Program-made: the position numbers and the translations under genes
Notes under the pieces: generated by a model
The model's database searches: none
Seen by the model: only the letters and a program-made list of their open reading frames with translations
What the model was told of the DNA's origin: nothing
Shown: piece by piece, positions 16,489 to 23,346 of the stretch
How the letters are laid out: every line of letters starts with the position of its first letter
Position numbering within the stretch: the first letter of the stretch is position 1
Assembly: GCF_003388735.1 (NCBI RefSeq)
Contig: NZ_QUBQ01000009.1
Location: forward strand, 1-64,000
Direction: 5' to 3'
Source: Paenibacillus paeoniae
GTDB lineage: Bacteria > Bacillota > Bacilli > Paenibacillales > Paenibacillaceae
Length of the DNA stretch: 64,000 nucleotides

Positions 16489-16525
16489 ATTGACATAAGT
16501 TCGATTAAAGCCGACAAGGCTTCTG

Positions 16526-16552
16526 GCACAGAGCAATCTGTGCTTTTTTTTT
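16526..16552 (+). terminator. Terminator after veg
   Basis: Perfect 7-bp stem GCACAGA (16526-16532) / TCTGTGC (16537-16543), loop GCAA, then nine T. Confidence 0.92.
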
Positions 16553-16554
16553 GC

Positions 16555-16583
16555 GAATAATCCCTCAGGGGGGACACATACTA
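16555..16583 (+). promoter_or_regulatory. Candidate SigG promoter of sspF
   Basis: GAATA (16555-16559), a 17-base spacer and CATACTA (16577-16583) fit the SigG consensus GMATR / CATNNTA. This agrees with forespore expression of small acid-soluble proteins. Confidence 0.65.
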
Positions 16584-16640
16584 CCTTCGTCAAGTCGCGT
16601 TGAAGCATGATTATGATTAAGCTAGCGGAGGGATATGCCT

Positions 16641-16826
16641 ATGGGACGCAGAAGACGCAGTATCATGTCCGAGCAGCTCAAGTATGAGTTAGCCAAGGAT
16701 TTGGGGTTTTACGATACCGTCCAGCAGGAAGGCTGGGGCGGCATTAAAGCGAAGGACGCCGGCAACATGGTCAAGCGTGCGATCCAGCTTGCCGAGCAGG
16801 CAGCGGCGAAATCACAGCAGCCATAA
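16641..16826 (+). CDS. sspF: Small acid-soluble spore protein SspF
   Basis: 61 residues, an alpha/beta-type SASP-like protein that coats and protects spore DNA. It matches B. subtilis SspF in MGRRRRSIMSEQLKYELA, LGFYDTV and GWGGIKAKDAGNMVKRAI. ATG 16641 is chosen over 16635 because GGAGGG (16627-16632) is eight bases from the former and only two from the latter. A SigG-like promoter upstream predicts forespore expression. Confidence 0.95.
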   Translation: MGRRRRSIMSEQLKYELAKDLGFYDTVQQEGWGGIKAKDAGNMVKRAIQLAEQAAAKSQQP

Positions 16827-16833
16827 TGAAGGA

Positions 16834-16893
16834 CAATAAAAGCTAAGCCTGCGCAGACTGCACCCAGCAGTTGCCATGGTTTAGCTTTTATTG
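16834..16893 (+). terminator. Terminator between sspF and ispE
   Basis: CAATAAAAGCTAA (16834-16846) pairs perfectly with TTAGCTTTTATTG (16881-16893), enclosing a second small stem. Confidence 0.8.
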
Positions 16894-16953
16894 TATTCCT
16901 TTGTTATAATGATGCTTAAGCTAAGCTTAGAGACGAACGGGTGAACATATCGA

Positions 16954-17808
16954 ATGAAAATTTATGAAAAAGCACCAGCGAAAATCAACTTGCTGTTGGA
17001 CGTGCTTCGCAAGCGGGAAGACGGTTATCATGAAGTCGAGATGATCATGACCATGGTCGATCTAGCCGATCGCCTGGAGATGGAAGAGCTGCCGCGCGAC
17101 ACGATTATCATATCCAGCCAAGTGGGCTATATTCCGCTGGACGAGAAGAATCTGGCCTTCCAAGCGGCAAGGTTAATTAAAGAACGTTATGACGTCAGGA
17201 AAGGCGTCTATATTCATTTGGATAAGAAAATACCAGTGGCAGCTGGTCTTGCCGGCGGAAGCAGCGATGCGGCTGCTACGCTGCGTGGACTGAATCGTCT
17301 ATGGGATCTGAACATTTCGGAGAAGGAGCTATGCGTTCTTGGAGCAGAGCTGGGCTCTGATGTGCCGTTCTGTGTGACGGGAGGAACAGCTATTGCGCGA
17401 GGCAGGGGAGAGAAGCTTGAGCATATCGATGCCCCGCCGCAATGTTGGGTTGTGTTGGCGAAGCCGCCTATCAATGTATCGACGGCTGATGTGTATGGCC
17501 GATTGCGTGCTAATGAGCTAAAGCATCACCCATCCACCTTAGCGATGCGGGAAGCGCTGAACAAGGGCTCCTTCCAGGACATGTGCGCCAGTCTCGGCAA
17601 TGTACTGGAGTCCGTCACGCTTGAGCTGTATCCGGAAGTGCTTCAATTGAAGGAAAGCATGCTCAGATTGGGAGCAGACGGTGTATTGATGTCCGGCAGC
17701 GGGCCTACCGTATTCGGCTTGGTTTCGAAGGAAGCGAAGCTTCCACGGATCTATAATGGTCTTCGTGGATTTTGTAAGGAAGTATACGTGGTAAGAATGC
17801 TTACATAA
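16954..17808 (+). CDS. ispE: 4-diphosphocytidyl-2-C-methyl-D-erythritol kinase
   Basis: 284 residues, a GHMP kinase that phosphorylates CDP-methylerythritol in the MEP isoprenoid pathway. Lys10 lies in APAKINLLLDV, the ATP loop PVAAGLAGGSSDAAA is at 94-108, and the GSDVPFCVTGGTA region carries the catalytic aspartate. MSGSGPTVFGL near the end is the third GHMP motif. A TATAAT at 16905-16910 shortly after the sspF terminator is a likely -10, with no clear -35. It lies between sspF and purR as in B. subtilis. Confidence 0.96.
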   Translation: MKIYEKAPAKINLLLDVLRKREDGYHEVEMIMTMVDLADRLEMEELPRDTIIISSQVGYIPLDEKNLAFQAARLIKERYDVRKGVYIHLDKKIPVAAGLAGGSSDAAATLRGLNRLWDLNISEKELCVLGAELGSDVPFCVTGGTAIARGRGEKLEHIDAPPQCWVVLAKPPINVSTADVYGRLRANELKHHPSTLAMREALNKGSFQDMCASLGNVLESVTLELYPEVLQLKESMLRLGADGVLMSGSGPTVFGLVSKEAKLPRIYNGLRGFCKEVYVVRMLT

Positions 17809-17822
17809 CGGTGACGTTCTTC

Positions 17823-17873
17823 TTGATTAAATCCGTATAAAAATGTTATATTGTGTTTATATTATTCGGATTT
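17823..17873 (+). promoter_or_regulatory. purR promoter with an inverted PurBox pair
   Basis: TTGATT (17823-17828), 18 bases, TATATT (17847-17852) form a promoter. Overlapping it are AAATCCGTATAAA (17829-17841) and, on the minus strand, AAATCCGAATAAT (17873-17861). The latter differs from the PurBox AWWWCCGAACWWT at one position. The inverted arrangement with 19 bases between fits PurR autoregulation. Confidence 0.65.
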
Positions 17874-17890
17874 AGTGGGGGGATAGGGAA

Positions 17891-18718
17891 ATGAAGAAGT
17901 TAAAACGAAGCTCGAGATTGGTAGAAATGACACAGTATCTGTTATCTCGTCCCCACACGTTAATTTCACTAACAGCATTTGCCGATCGTTATCAATCTGC
18001 GAAGTCGTCCATTAGTGAGGATTTGGCTATTATAAAAGAAGTGTTCGAGGAAGAAGGCATCGGCGAATTGCAGACGCTGGCCGGGGCGGCCGGCGGCGTA
18101 AGATATATGCCGCAGATGCGTGAATCCGTCTCTCTGGATATTATGAAGGAAATCTGTCTGAAGCTGGAGCAGCCGGACCGTGTGCTTCCTGGCGGCTATC
18201 TCTACATGACAGATATGCTGGGACAGCCGGATTTGCTGGCTGACGTCGGCCGCATGTTCGCTACGGCTTTCTCAGGCCGCAAGATCGATGTCATTATGAC
18301 CGTGGAGACCAAAGGCATTCCGCTGGCTTATGCGACAGCAGCTTGCCTGAATATTCCGGTCGTCATTGTGCGAAGAGACAATAAGGTGACAGAAGGCTCT
18401 GCAGTGAGTATCAATTATGTATCGGGCTCTACCAAGCGTATACAGACGATGTCTCTTGCGCGAAGGGCGCTCAAGGAACATTCTCATGTTTTAATCATAG
18501 ACGACTTTATGAAGGCTGGCGGAACGATTCAAGGCATGATGGATTTGCTCTATGAATTCAAGGCAACGGTAGCGGGAGTTGGCGTATTCGTAGAATCCGG
18601 CGAGGTAGAGCTGGAAGAGCGGCTTCTTGAAGATTACGTATCGTTAGCCAAGCTTACAGCTGTAGATATGAAGACCAAACAAACGACCGTTGTGCCGGGC
18701 AATTATTTCAAGAGCTAG
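17891..18718 (+). CDS. purR: Purine operon repressor PurR
   Basis: 275 residues. It has an N-terminal winged helix (KLKRSSRLVEMTQYLL) and a C-terminal phosphoribosyltransferase-like domain with the PRPP motif VLIIDDFMKAGGT (200-212). PurR represses purine synthesis and related genes; PRPP relieves binding. ATG 17891 has a G-rich ribosome site. PurBox-like elements at the gene's own promoter suggest autoregulation. It is followed 16 bases later by ridA. Confidence 0.96.
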   Translation: MKKLKRSSRLVEMTQYLLSRPHTLISLTAFADRYQSAKSSISEDLAIIKEVFEEEGIGELQTLAGAAGGVRYMPQMRESVSLDIMKEICLKLEQPDRVLPGGYLYMTDMLGQPDLLADVGRMFATAFSGRKIDVIMTVETKGIPLAYATAACLNIPVVIVRRDNKVTEGSAVSINYVSGSTKRIQTMSLARRALKEHSHVLIIDDFMKAGGTIQGMMDLLYEFKATVAGVGVFVESGEVELEERLLEDYVSLAKLTAVDMKTKQTTVVPGNYFKS

Positions 18719-18734
18719 AGAGGCAGGAATATTC

Positions 18735-19133
18735 ATGACAACGAATAGGAAGCTGGAAGTCATCTCCACGAGCGAAGCGCCGGCGGCGATTGGTCCTTAT
18801 TCGCAAGCCATCAAATTGGGCGGGCTGTTATTTACGTCCGGACAGATTCCACTGGATGCATCGGGCGCTCTAGTAGAGGGCGGAATCGAGGAGCAGACGC
18901 ATCAAGTGTTTCGTAATTTGAAAGCGGTATTAGCGGAAGCCGGAGCGACGTTCCAGGACGTTGTGAAAGCGACCGTATTCATGAAAGATATGAATCAATT
19001 CGTAACGGTCAACGGCATCTACGCATCCTACTTCGGAGATCATAAGCCAGCTCGTTCCGCTGTAGAGGTGGCAAGGCTTCCGAAGGACGTCCTTGTCGAA
19101 ATAGAAGTGATTGCATCGACTTATGTCGAATGA
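18735..19133 (+). CDS. ridA: RidA family protein (2-iminobutanoate/2-iminopropanoate deaminase)
   Basis: 132 residues, YjgF/YER057c/UK114 family. RidA hydrolyses reactive enamines and imines made by PLP enzymes. The family motifs are present: APAAIGPYSQAIK near the start, LLFTSGQIPLD, and the C-terminal ARSAVEVARLPKDVLVEIE with the substrate-binding arginine. ATG 18735 behind GAGAGG is used. It corresponds to yabJ, downstream of purR as in B. subtilis. Confidence 0.95.
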   Translation: MTTNRKLEVISTSEAPAAIGPYSQAIKLGGLLFTSGQIPLDASGALVEGGIEEQTHQVFRNLKAVLAEAGATFQDVVKATVFMKDMNQFVTVNGIYASYFGDHKPARSAVEVARLPKDVLVEIEVIASTYVE

Positions 19134-19196
19134 AAACGAAAAAAATGCATACTAAAAAAAATATTTTAAATTGAGTATCATTTTACCAAAAAAGCA

Positions 19197-19225
19197 GAAG
19201 GAATTGGCACAAAAACGTGGAAGTA
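19197..19225 (+). promoter_or_regulatory. SigH-type promoter of spoVG
   Basis: GAAGGAATT (19197-19205) fits the SigH -35 RNAGGAWWW. Eleven bases on, GTGGAAGTA (19217-19225) fits RNNGAATWW with one mismatch. The upstream 50 bases are very A/T-rich, as in B. subtilis spoVG, an AbrB-repressed SigH gene. Confidence 0.7.
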
Positions 19226-19263
19226 TACACCAAGTCTCAGATAGGCAAAGGTGGTGAACACAA

Positions 19264-19545
19264 GTGCAAATTACTGATGTCAGACTCCGCCGTGTGAACT
19301 CGGAAGGTCGCATGAAGGCTATCGCTTCCATAACCATTGACAACGAATTCGTCGTTCACGACATTCGTGTTATCGACGGAAACAATGGTATGTTCGTAGC
19401 CATGCCTAGCAAGCGGACTCCGGATGGTGAATTCCGTGATATCGCTCACCCGATATCTTCCACGACTCGTGAGAAGATTCAAGCTGCCGTATTGGCAGAA
19501 TATGAGCGCGCGGCTGATGAAGTTGCGATTGAAGAAGGGGCTTAA
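19264..19545 (+). CDS. spoVG: Septation/RNA-binding regulator SpoVG
   Basis: 93 residues, close to B. subtilis SpoVG (MQITDVRLRRVNSEGRMKA, then IASITIDNEFVVHDIRVIDG, and the FVAMPSKRTPDGEFRDIAHP block). SpoVG is a small nucleic-acid-binding regulator that affects asymmetric septation and, in other Firmicutes, virulence genes. GTG 19264 follows AAAGGTGGTG. A SigH-like promoter lies about 40 bases upstream. A terminator follows. Confidence 0.96.
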   Translation: MQITDVRLRRVNSEGRMKAIASITIDNEFVVHDIRVIDGNNGMFVAMPSKRTPDGEFRDIAHPISSTTREKIQAAVLAEYERAADEVAIEEGA

Positions 19546-19588
19546 TAGCGGAGCTCATCAGCTTCTGCGAATTGATGGTAATGTATTG

Positions 19589-19620
19589 GAAAAGAGAGCC
19601 GAGGCTCTCTTTTCTTTTGT
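19589..19620 (+). terminator. Terminator after spoVG
   Basis: AAAGAGAGC (19591-19599) pairs with GCTCTCTTT (19604-19612) around a tetraloop, followed by TTCTTTTGTTT. Confidence 0.85.
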
Positions 19621-19676
19621 TTCAATATGAGCTATATTCATGTGAGGATTGCTAGGTGATAGGGAGGGTATTCAAT

Positions 19677-21071
19677 ATGAAAGTAATGACGATTGTACTG
19701 GCTGCCGGTCAAGGCAAACGGATGAAATCGAAACTATATAAAGTGCTGCATCCCGTCAGCGGAAAACCGATGGTTGGCCATGTTTTGGATACGGTGAAAG
19801 AAGCATCCAGTGAACGCACCGTTGTTGTCGTCGGACATGGAGCCGAACTGGTAAAGTCTTATCTGGGAGACGCTGCGGAATACGTGGTTCAAGAGAAGCA
19901 GCTTGGAACAGGGCATGCCGTGCTGCAAGCTGCTTCGCTGCTTGGCAAGGAAGAAGGAACGACGATCGTCATCTGCGGCGACACGCCGCTCGTTCAAGCC
20001 TCAACCCTTCACGCGATGTTGAAGCTGCATGGGGATACAGGGGCGGCTGCTACCATTCTGTCGGCTTCCTTCGAGAATCCCGCTGGATACGGCCGCATTA
20101 TTCGTAGCGAAGACGGGACTGTACAGCGTATCGTCGAACATAAGGATTGCAGGGCTGAAGAAGCTGCGGTACAAGAGATTAATACGGGTACCTATTGTTT
20201 TGACAATAGTAAGCTGTTTGAAGCGTTAGACAAAGTGACTAATGAGAATGCGCAAGGCGAATACTATTTGACAGATGTCATCGGTCTACTCAAGGATTCG
20301 GGAGAGATCGTGCAGGGATACTGCACGGATGATACAGCGGAAGCGATTGGCGTCAATGACCGTGTCGCGCTTGCGGAGGCCGAGCGTTATATGCGTGAAC
20401 GTATTAATCGCAAGCATCTGTTGAATGGTGTTACCATTATTGACCCGGCGAATACGTACATCGAGGCTGGCGTACAGATCGGATCTGATACGATTCTCTA
20501 TCCGGGCACGATTCTTCGCGGCGCTACCGTTATTGGAGAGGATTGTGTCATAGGTCCGGCTGCGGATGTCGTGAATACCGTCATTCATAACGGCGCATCG
20601 ATCAAATATTCTACGGCAGCGGATTCTATCATCGGGGAAGAGAGCGCAGTTGGTCCTTATGCGAACCTTCGTCCAGGCTCCAAGCTTGGCCGCGAGTGCA
20701 AGGTCGGCGATTTCGTAGAATTGAAAAACGCAACGCTGGATGACGGCAGCAAAGTATCGCATCTGAGCTATGTTGGTGACGCAGTTGTAGGCAAGGACGT
20801 CAATATTGGCTGTGGCGCGATTACGGTCAATTATGATGGCTTCAATAAAGCGGTAACCGAGATTGGCGACGGCGCCTTTATCGGCAGCAACGTAAATTTG
20901 ATTGCTCCGGTGAAGGTTGGCAATGGCGCCTATGTCGTAGCGGGAACGACGATCACGCATAATGTGCCGGACGGGGACTTGGCGATTGCACGTGAGCGCC
21001 AGGTGAACAAGCCAGGTTATGCGGATAAGATTCGTGCCCGGGCAAAAGCGAAGAAAGCACGTACAGAGTAA
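19677..21071 (+). CDS. glmU: Bifunctional GlcNAc-1-phosphate uridyltransferase / GlcN-1-phosphate acetyltransferase
   Basis: 464 residues. Makes UDP-GlcNAc for peptidoglycan in two steps. The N-terminal nucleotidyltransferase domain has LAAGQGKRMKSKL (8-20), QLGTGHAV and CGDTPL. The C-terminal left-handed beta-helix (from ~250) has hexapeptide repeats and the LRPGSKLG and IGCGAITVNYDG segments of the acetyltransferase site. ATG 19677 (AGGGAGG upstream) is chosen over GTG 19656. In B. subtilis prs follows at once; here ctc follows instead. Confidence 0.97.
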   Translation: MKVMTIVLAAGQGKRMKSKLYKVLHPVSGKPMVGHVLDTVKEASSERTVVVVGHGAELVKSYLGDAAEYVVQEKQLGTGHAVLQAASLLGKEEGTTIVICGDTPLVQASTLHAMLKLHGDTGAAATILSASFENPAGYGRIIRSEDGTVQRIVEHKDCRAEEAAVQEINTGTYCFDNSKLFEALDKVTNENAQGEYYLTDVIGLLKDSGEIVQGYCTDDTAEAIGVNDRVALAEAERYMRERINRKHLLNGVTIIDPANTYIEAGVQIGSDTILYPGTILRGATVIGEDCVIGPAADVVNTVIHNGASIKYSTAADSIIGEESAVGPYANLRPGSKLGRECKVGDFVELKNATLDDGSKVSHLSYVGDAVVGKDVNIGCGAITVNYDGFNKAVTEIGDGAFIGSNVNLIAPVKVGNGAYVVAGTTITHNVPDGDLAIARERQVNKPGYADKIRARAKAKKARTE

Positions 21072-21101
21072 CGTTCGTCGGGCAACCACGCCTTTATACG
21101 T

Positions 21102-21127
21102 GATTAATTTCTAGTAGATGTGGGTAA
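21102..21127 (+). promoter_or_regulatory. Possible stress promoter upstream of ctc
   Basis: GATTAA (21102-21107), 14 bases, GGGTAA (21122-21127) resembles the SigB consensus GTTTAA / GGGWAW with one mismatch in the -35. B. subtilis ctc is a classic SigB gene, but I cannot tell whether this organism has SigB. A chance match is possible. Confidence 0.35.
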
Positions 21128-21165
21128 AGTGATATGGAAATCCAATTCTTCGAGGAGGGTTCCAT

Positions 21166-21819
21166 ATGGCAATTGCAATTCAAGCGGAACAACGGACGGG
21201 AGTTACTAAGGGCGATCTGCGCCAGCTGCGCATGAGTGGTCAGATTCCCGGCGTCGTATATGGCAAGAAGCTTCAATCTTCGGCGGTGATTAGCGTAAGC
21301 GAGAAGGAGCTCGCGTCCTTGCTGCGTTCACATCCTAATGCTGTACTAGAGCTGAGTGTGCCGGAAGGCGGTACCCACTCCGTTATGGTGGCTGATGTTC
21401 AGCGCGATGCGTTGAGTTATAAGCTGCTTCATGTTGACTTCCATCAGATTAGTATGAATGAAAATGTACGGGCGAGCGTTCGGATCGATGCGACGGGTGA
21501 TTCTTCTGGCGTACGTGAAGGCGGCATCCTGTCCGTCATTCTTCATGAACTGGAAGTACAATGCTTGCCGGGCGATATTCCCGATGCTATCGAGGTCGAT
21601 GTATCCGGACTTGGCATTGGCGACAGCATACTTGTCTCCGACCTTTCGCTTCCTAAAGGCGTGGAGGTCAAATCCGATTCGCAGCTCGTTATTGTCACGG
21701 TGCTGGCACCGCAGAAAGAGCTGAGCGAAGAAGAGAAGGATGCTCAAGATGTAGAACTGAAGGAAGCGGAGTCGCGGTCCGATCATGCGGTTCATGAGGA
21801 GATTTCTACAAGTACCTAA
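21166..21819 (+). CDS. ctc: 50S ribosomal protein L25/general stress protein Ctc
   Basis: 217 residues. It has an N-terminal L25 domain that binds 5S rRNA (RTGVTKGDLRQLRMSGQIPG, VVYGKKL) and a C-terminal TL5-type beta domain, with an acidic tail (SEEEKDAQDVELKEAES). In Bacillus, Ctc attaches to ribosomes under stress. GAGGAGGG precedes ATG 21166. It lies directly after glmU. Confidence 0.95.
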   Translation: MAIAIQAEQRTGVTKGDLRQLRMSGQIPGVVYGKKLQSSAVISVSEKELASLLRSHPNAVLELSVPEGGTHSVMVADVQRDALSYKLLHVDFHQISMNENVRASVRIDATGDSSGVREGGILSVILHELEVQCLPGDIPDAIEVDVSGLGIGDSILVSDLSLPKGVEVKSDSQLVIVTVLAPQKELSEEEKDAQDVELKEAESRSDHAVHEEISTST

Positions 21820-21843
21820 GCTATTGCATAAATAATACTACCC

Positions 21844-21873
21844 TAAGCTGTCCTCTTCATGGAGGACAGCTTA
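21844..21873 (+). terminator. Terminator-like stem after ctc
   Basis: Perfect 12-bp stem TAAGCTGTCCTC (21844-21855) / GAGGACAGCTTA (21862-21873) with a 6-base loop. The T tract is poor. Confidence 0.75.
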
Positions 21874-21893
21874 TTGACATTCAACCGGGACTC

Positions 21894-21923
21894 TTCGCAA
21901 AATGCTGCCAATTGTGCTACATT
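21894..21923 (+). promoter_or_regulatory. Candidate promoter of the pth leader
   Basis: TTCGCA (21894-21899), 18 bases, TACATT (21918-21923). It is moderate in quality, but it lies between the ctc stem and the hairpin array and would place that array in the pth 5' leader. Confidence 0.35.
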
Positions 21924-21989
21924 AAGTACGTGATGTGGTTGGAAAAAGGGACTAGTTGCACTCGTTCGACACAGGTGTGCGAGTGATGG

Positions 21990-22268
21990 CTTACGAAGTA
22001 GGTTGTAGCAGAAAACCAAGCTAGGTTTTCTATAACCTTAAGCTAACGCGTAAGTTACAGTCGAAAACTAAGCTTATGCTAATGAAGTAGGTTTTCTATA
22101 ACCTTAAGCTAATGCTTAAGTCATAGTCGAAAACCAAACTTATGCTTACGAAGTAGGTTTTCTATAGACTTAAGCTAACGCTTAAGTCATAGTCGAAAAC
22201 CAAACTTATGCTTACGAAGTAGGTTTTCTATAGACTTAAGCTAACGCTTAAGTCATAGTCGAAAACCT
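21990..22268 (+). repeat. Tandem 66-bp hairpin repeats in the pth leader (four full units plus a remnant)
   Basis: Units begin with aggttttctata at 22023, 22089, 22155 and 22221, spaced exactly 66 bp. Each holds GGTTTTC, a CTTAAGC-(4 bases)-GCTTAAG core and GAAAACC, so the transcript folds into a long hairpin of ~20 pairs. Units 3 and 4 are identical through the hairpin; units 1 and 2 carry some base changes. A shortened fifth copy that has lost the core lies at about 21990-22020. The last hairpin ends only six bases before the AGGAGG of pth. Confidence 0.93.
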
Positions 22269-22283
22269 TTTAGGAGGACTAAT

Positions 22284-22847
22284 ATGAAATGGATTGTTGG
22301 GCTCGGAAATCCGGGAAGTCAATATAAAGACACGAGGCATAATGTTGGTTTTATGGTTGTGGACGAGCTGGCGAAGCGCTGGGGAATCACTTTGACGCCA
22401 CAAGCCAAGCACAGGGCAGTTATCGGTGAAGGCAACGTCGGAGGGCAGAAGGTTGCACTTATTAAACCCATGACTTATATGAACTTGTCAGGTGAGGCTG
22501 TACGCTCGTTTTTGGATTATTATAAGGCGGATCTCGCCGATGGCATTATGGTCTACGATGATCTGGATACCGAGATTGGCAGGCTGAGGCTGCGCTATCA
22601 AGGCAGCGCCGGTGGACATAACGGGATTAAGTCGCTTATTCAACATTTAAACACACAGAGCTTCAACCGAATTCGGATGGGTATCTCGCGTCCGCAGCCG
22701 GGGATGGTCATCTCCGATTATGTGCTTGCGAACTTTCCAAAGGCGGAGCGGGACAAGCTGGCAGCCATGATCGAGCAGGCTTGCGATGCGGTGGAATATG
22801 GGTTGAAGGCACCATTTGAAGAAACAATGGCAAAGTTTAACGGGTAG
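22284..22847 (+). CDS. pth: Peptidyl-tRNA hydrolase
   Basis: 187 residues. Releases peptides from tRNA after ribosome drop-off. The catalytic His19 lies in RHNVGFMVVDELA; MTYMNLSG holds the substrate-binding Asn, YDDLD the aspartate, and AGGHNGIKS the second Asn. AGGAGG precedes ATG 22284. The leader carries four tandem hairpins, so initiation or mRNA stability may be influenced by structure. It corresponds to spoVC, between ctc and fin in B. subtilis. Confidence 0.97.
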   Translation: MKWIVGLGNPGSQYKDTRHNVGFMVVDELAKRWGITLTPQAKHRAVIGEGNVGGQKVALIKPMTYMNLSGEAVRSFLDYYKADLADGIMVYDDLDTEIGRLRLRYQGSAGGHNGIKSLIQHLNTQSFNRIRMGISRPQPGMVISDYVLANFPKAERDKLAAMIEQACDAVEYGLKAPFEETMAKFNG

Positions 22848-22911
22848 ACCGTTAATTTGTGATGATGCGGGGCATACTGGAGGGTATAACGATCCTTCAG
22901 GAGGCATACAT

Positions 22912-23142
22912 ATGGCTGTAAACTATATATGCAGGCATTGCAAAACATCGATCGGCTCCATCGACGGTCCTTCCGTTACGGAGCAGCAACTGGGTTTCCA
23001 TTTCTTGACCCCCGAAGAGCGCAACGATATAATAGCGTATGACTCGAACGGAGATGTCACGGTTAAGGTCGTCTGTGACTATTGCAACGAAGCGCTGAAT
23101 ACGAATCCTGACCTATTGTTAGTCAGCAACCCACTGCAATAA
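22912..23142 (+). CDS. fin: Anti-sigma-F factor Fin
   Basis: 76 residues, matching B. subtilis Fin (YabK): YICRHCKTSIGSID at the start, QLGFHFLTPEER in the middle, and VVCDYCNEALNTNPD at the end. The two CxxC pairs bind zinc. Fin inhibits SigF in the forespore to help the switch to SigG. AGGAGG lies seven bases before ATG 22912. It sits between pth and mfd as in B. subtilis. Confidence 0.95.
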   Translation: MAVNYICRHCKTSIGSIDGPSVTEQQLGFHFLTPEERNDIIAYDSNGDVTVKVVCDYCNEALNTNPDLLLVSNPLQ

Positions 23143-23165
23143 ACGGATAGTAAACTGCGAGAATA

Positions 23166-23202
23166 AGCTATGCCGCCTTGTTGGCCGGATGTAGCTGTTT
23201 TT
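23166..23202 (+). terminator. Terminator after fin
   Basis: AGCTATGCCG pairs imperfectly with CGGATGTAGCT around the central GCC/GGC, followed by GTTTTTG. Confidence 0.55.
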
Positions 23203-23346
23203 GCGTGGGAGGATCCATACGGGCTGAAGCCTAGCAGCTTGCCGCGGTATGAGATGCTCGGTCGTACAATGCTGCAAGTCCCTACTCTATGACATAAGTT
23301 ACTTTACCCGAACATGGTTGTGTATAGAAAAGAGGTGCCGCAAACG

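Noticed and set aside
22872..22890. SigF promoter directly upstream of fin
   Set aside because: GCATA and GGGTATAAC are present but only five bases apart, far from the required spacing.
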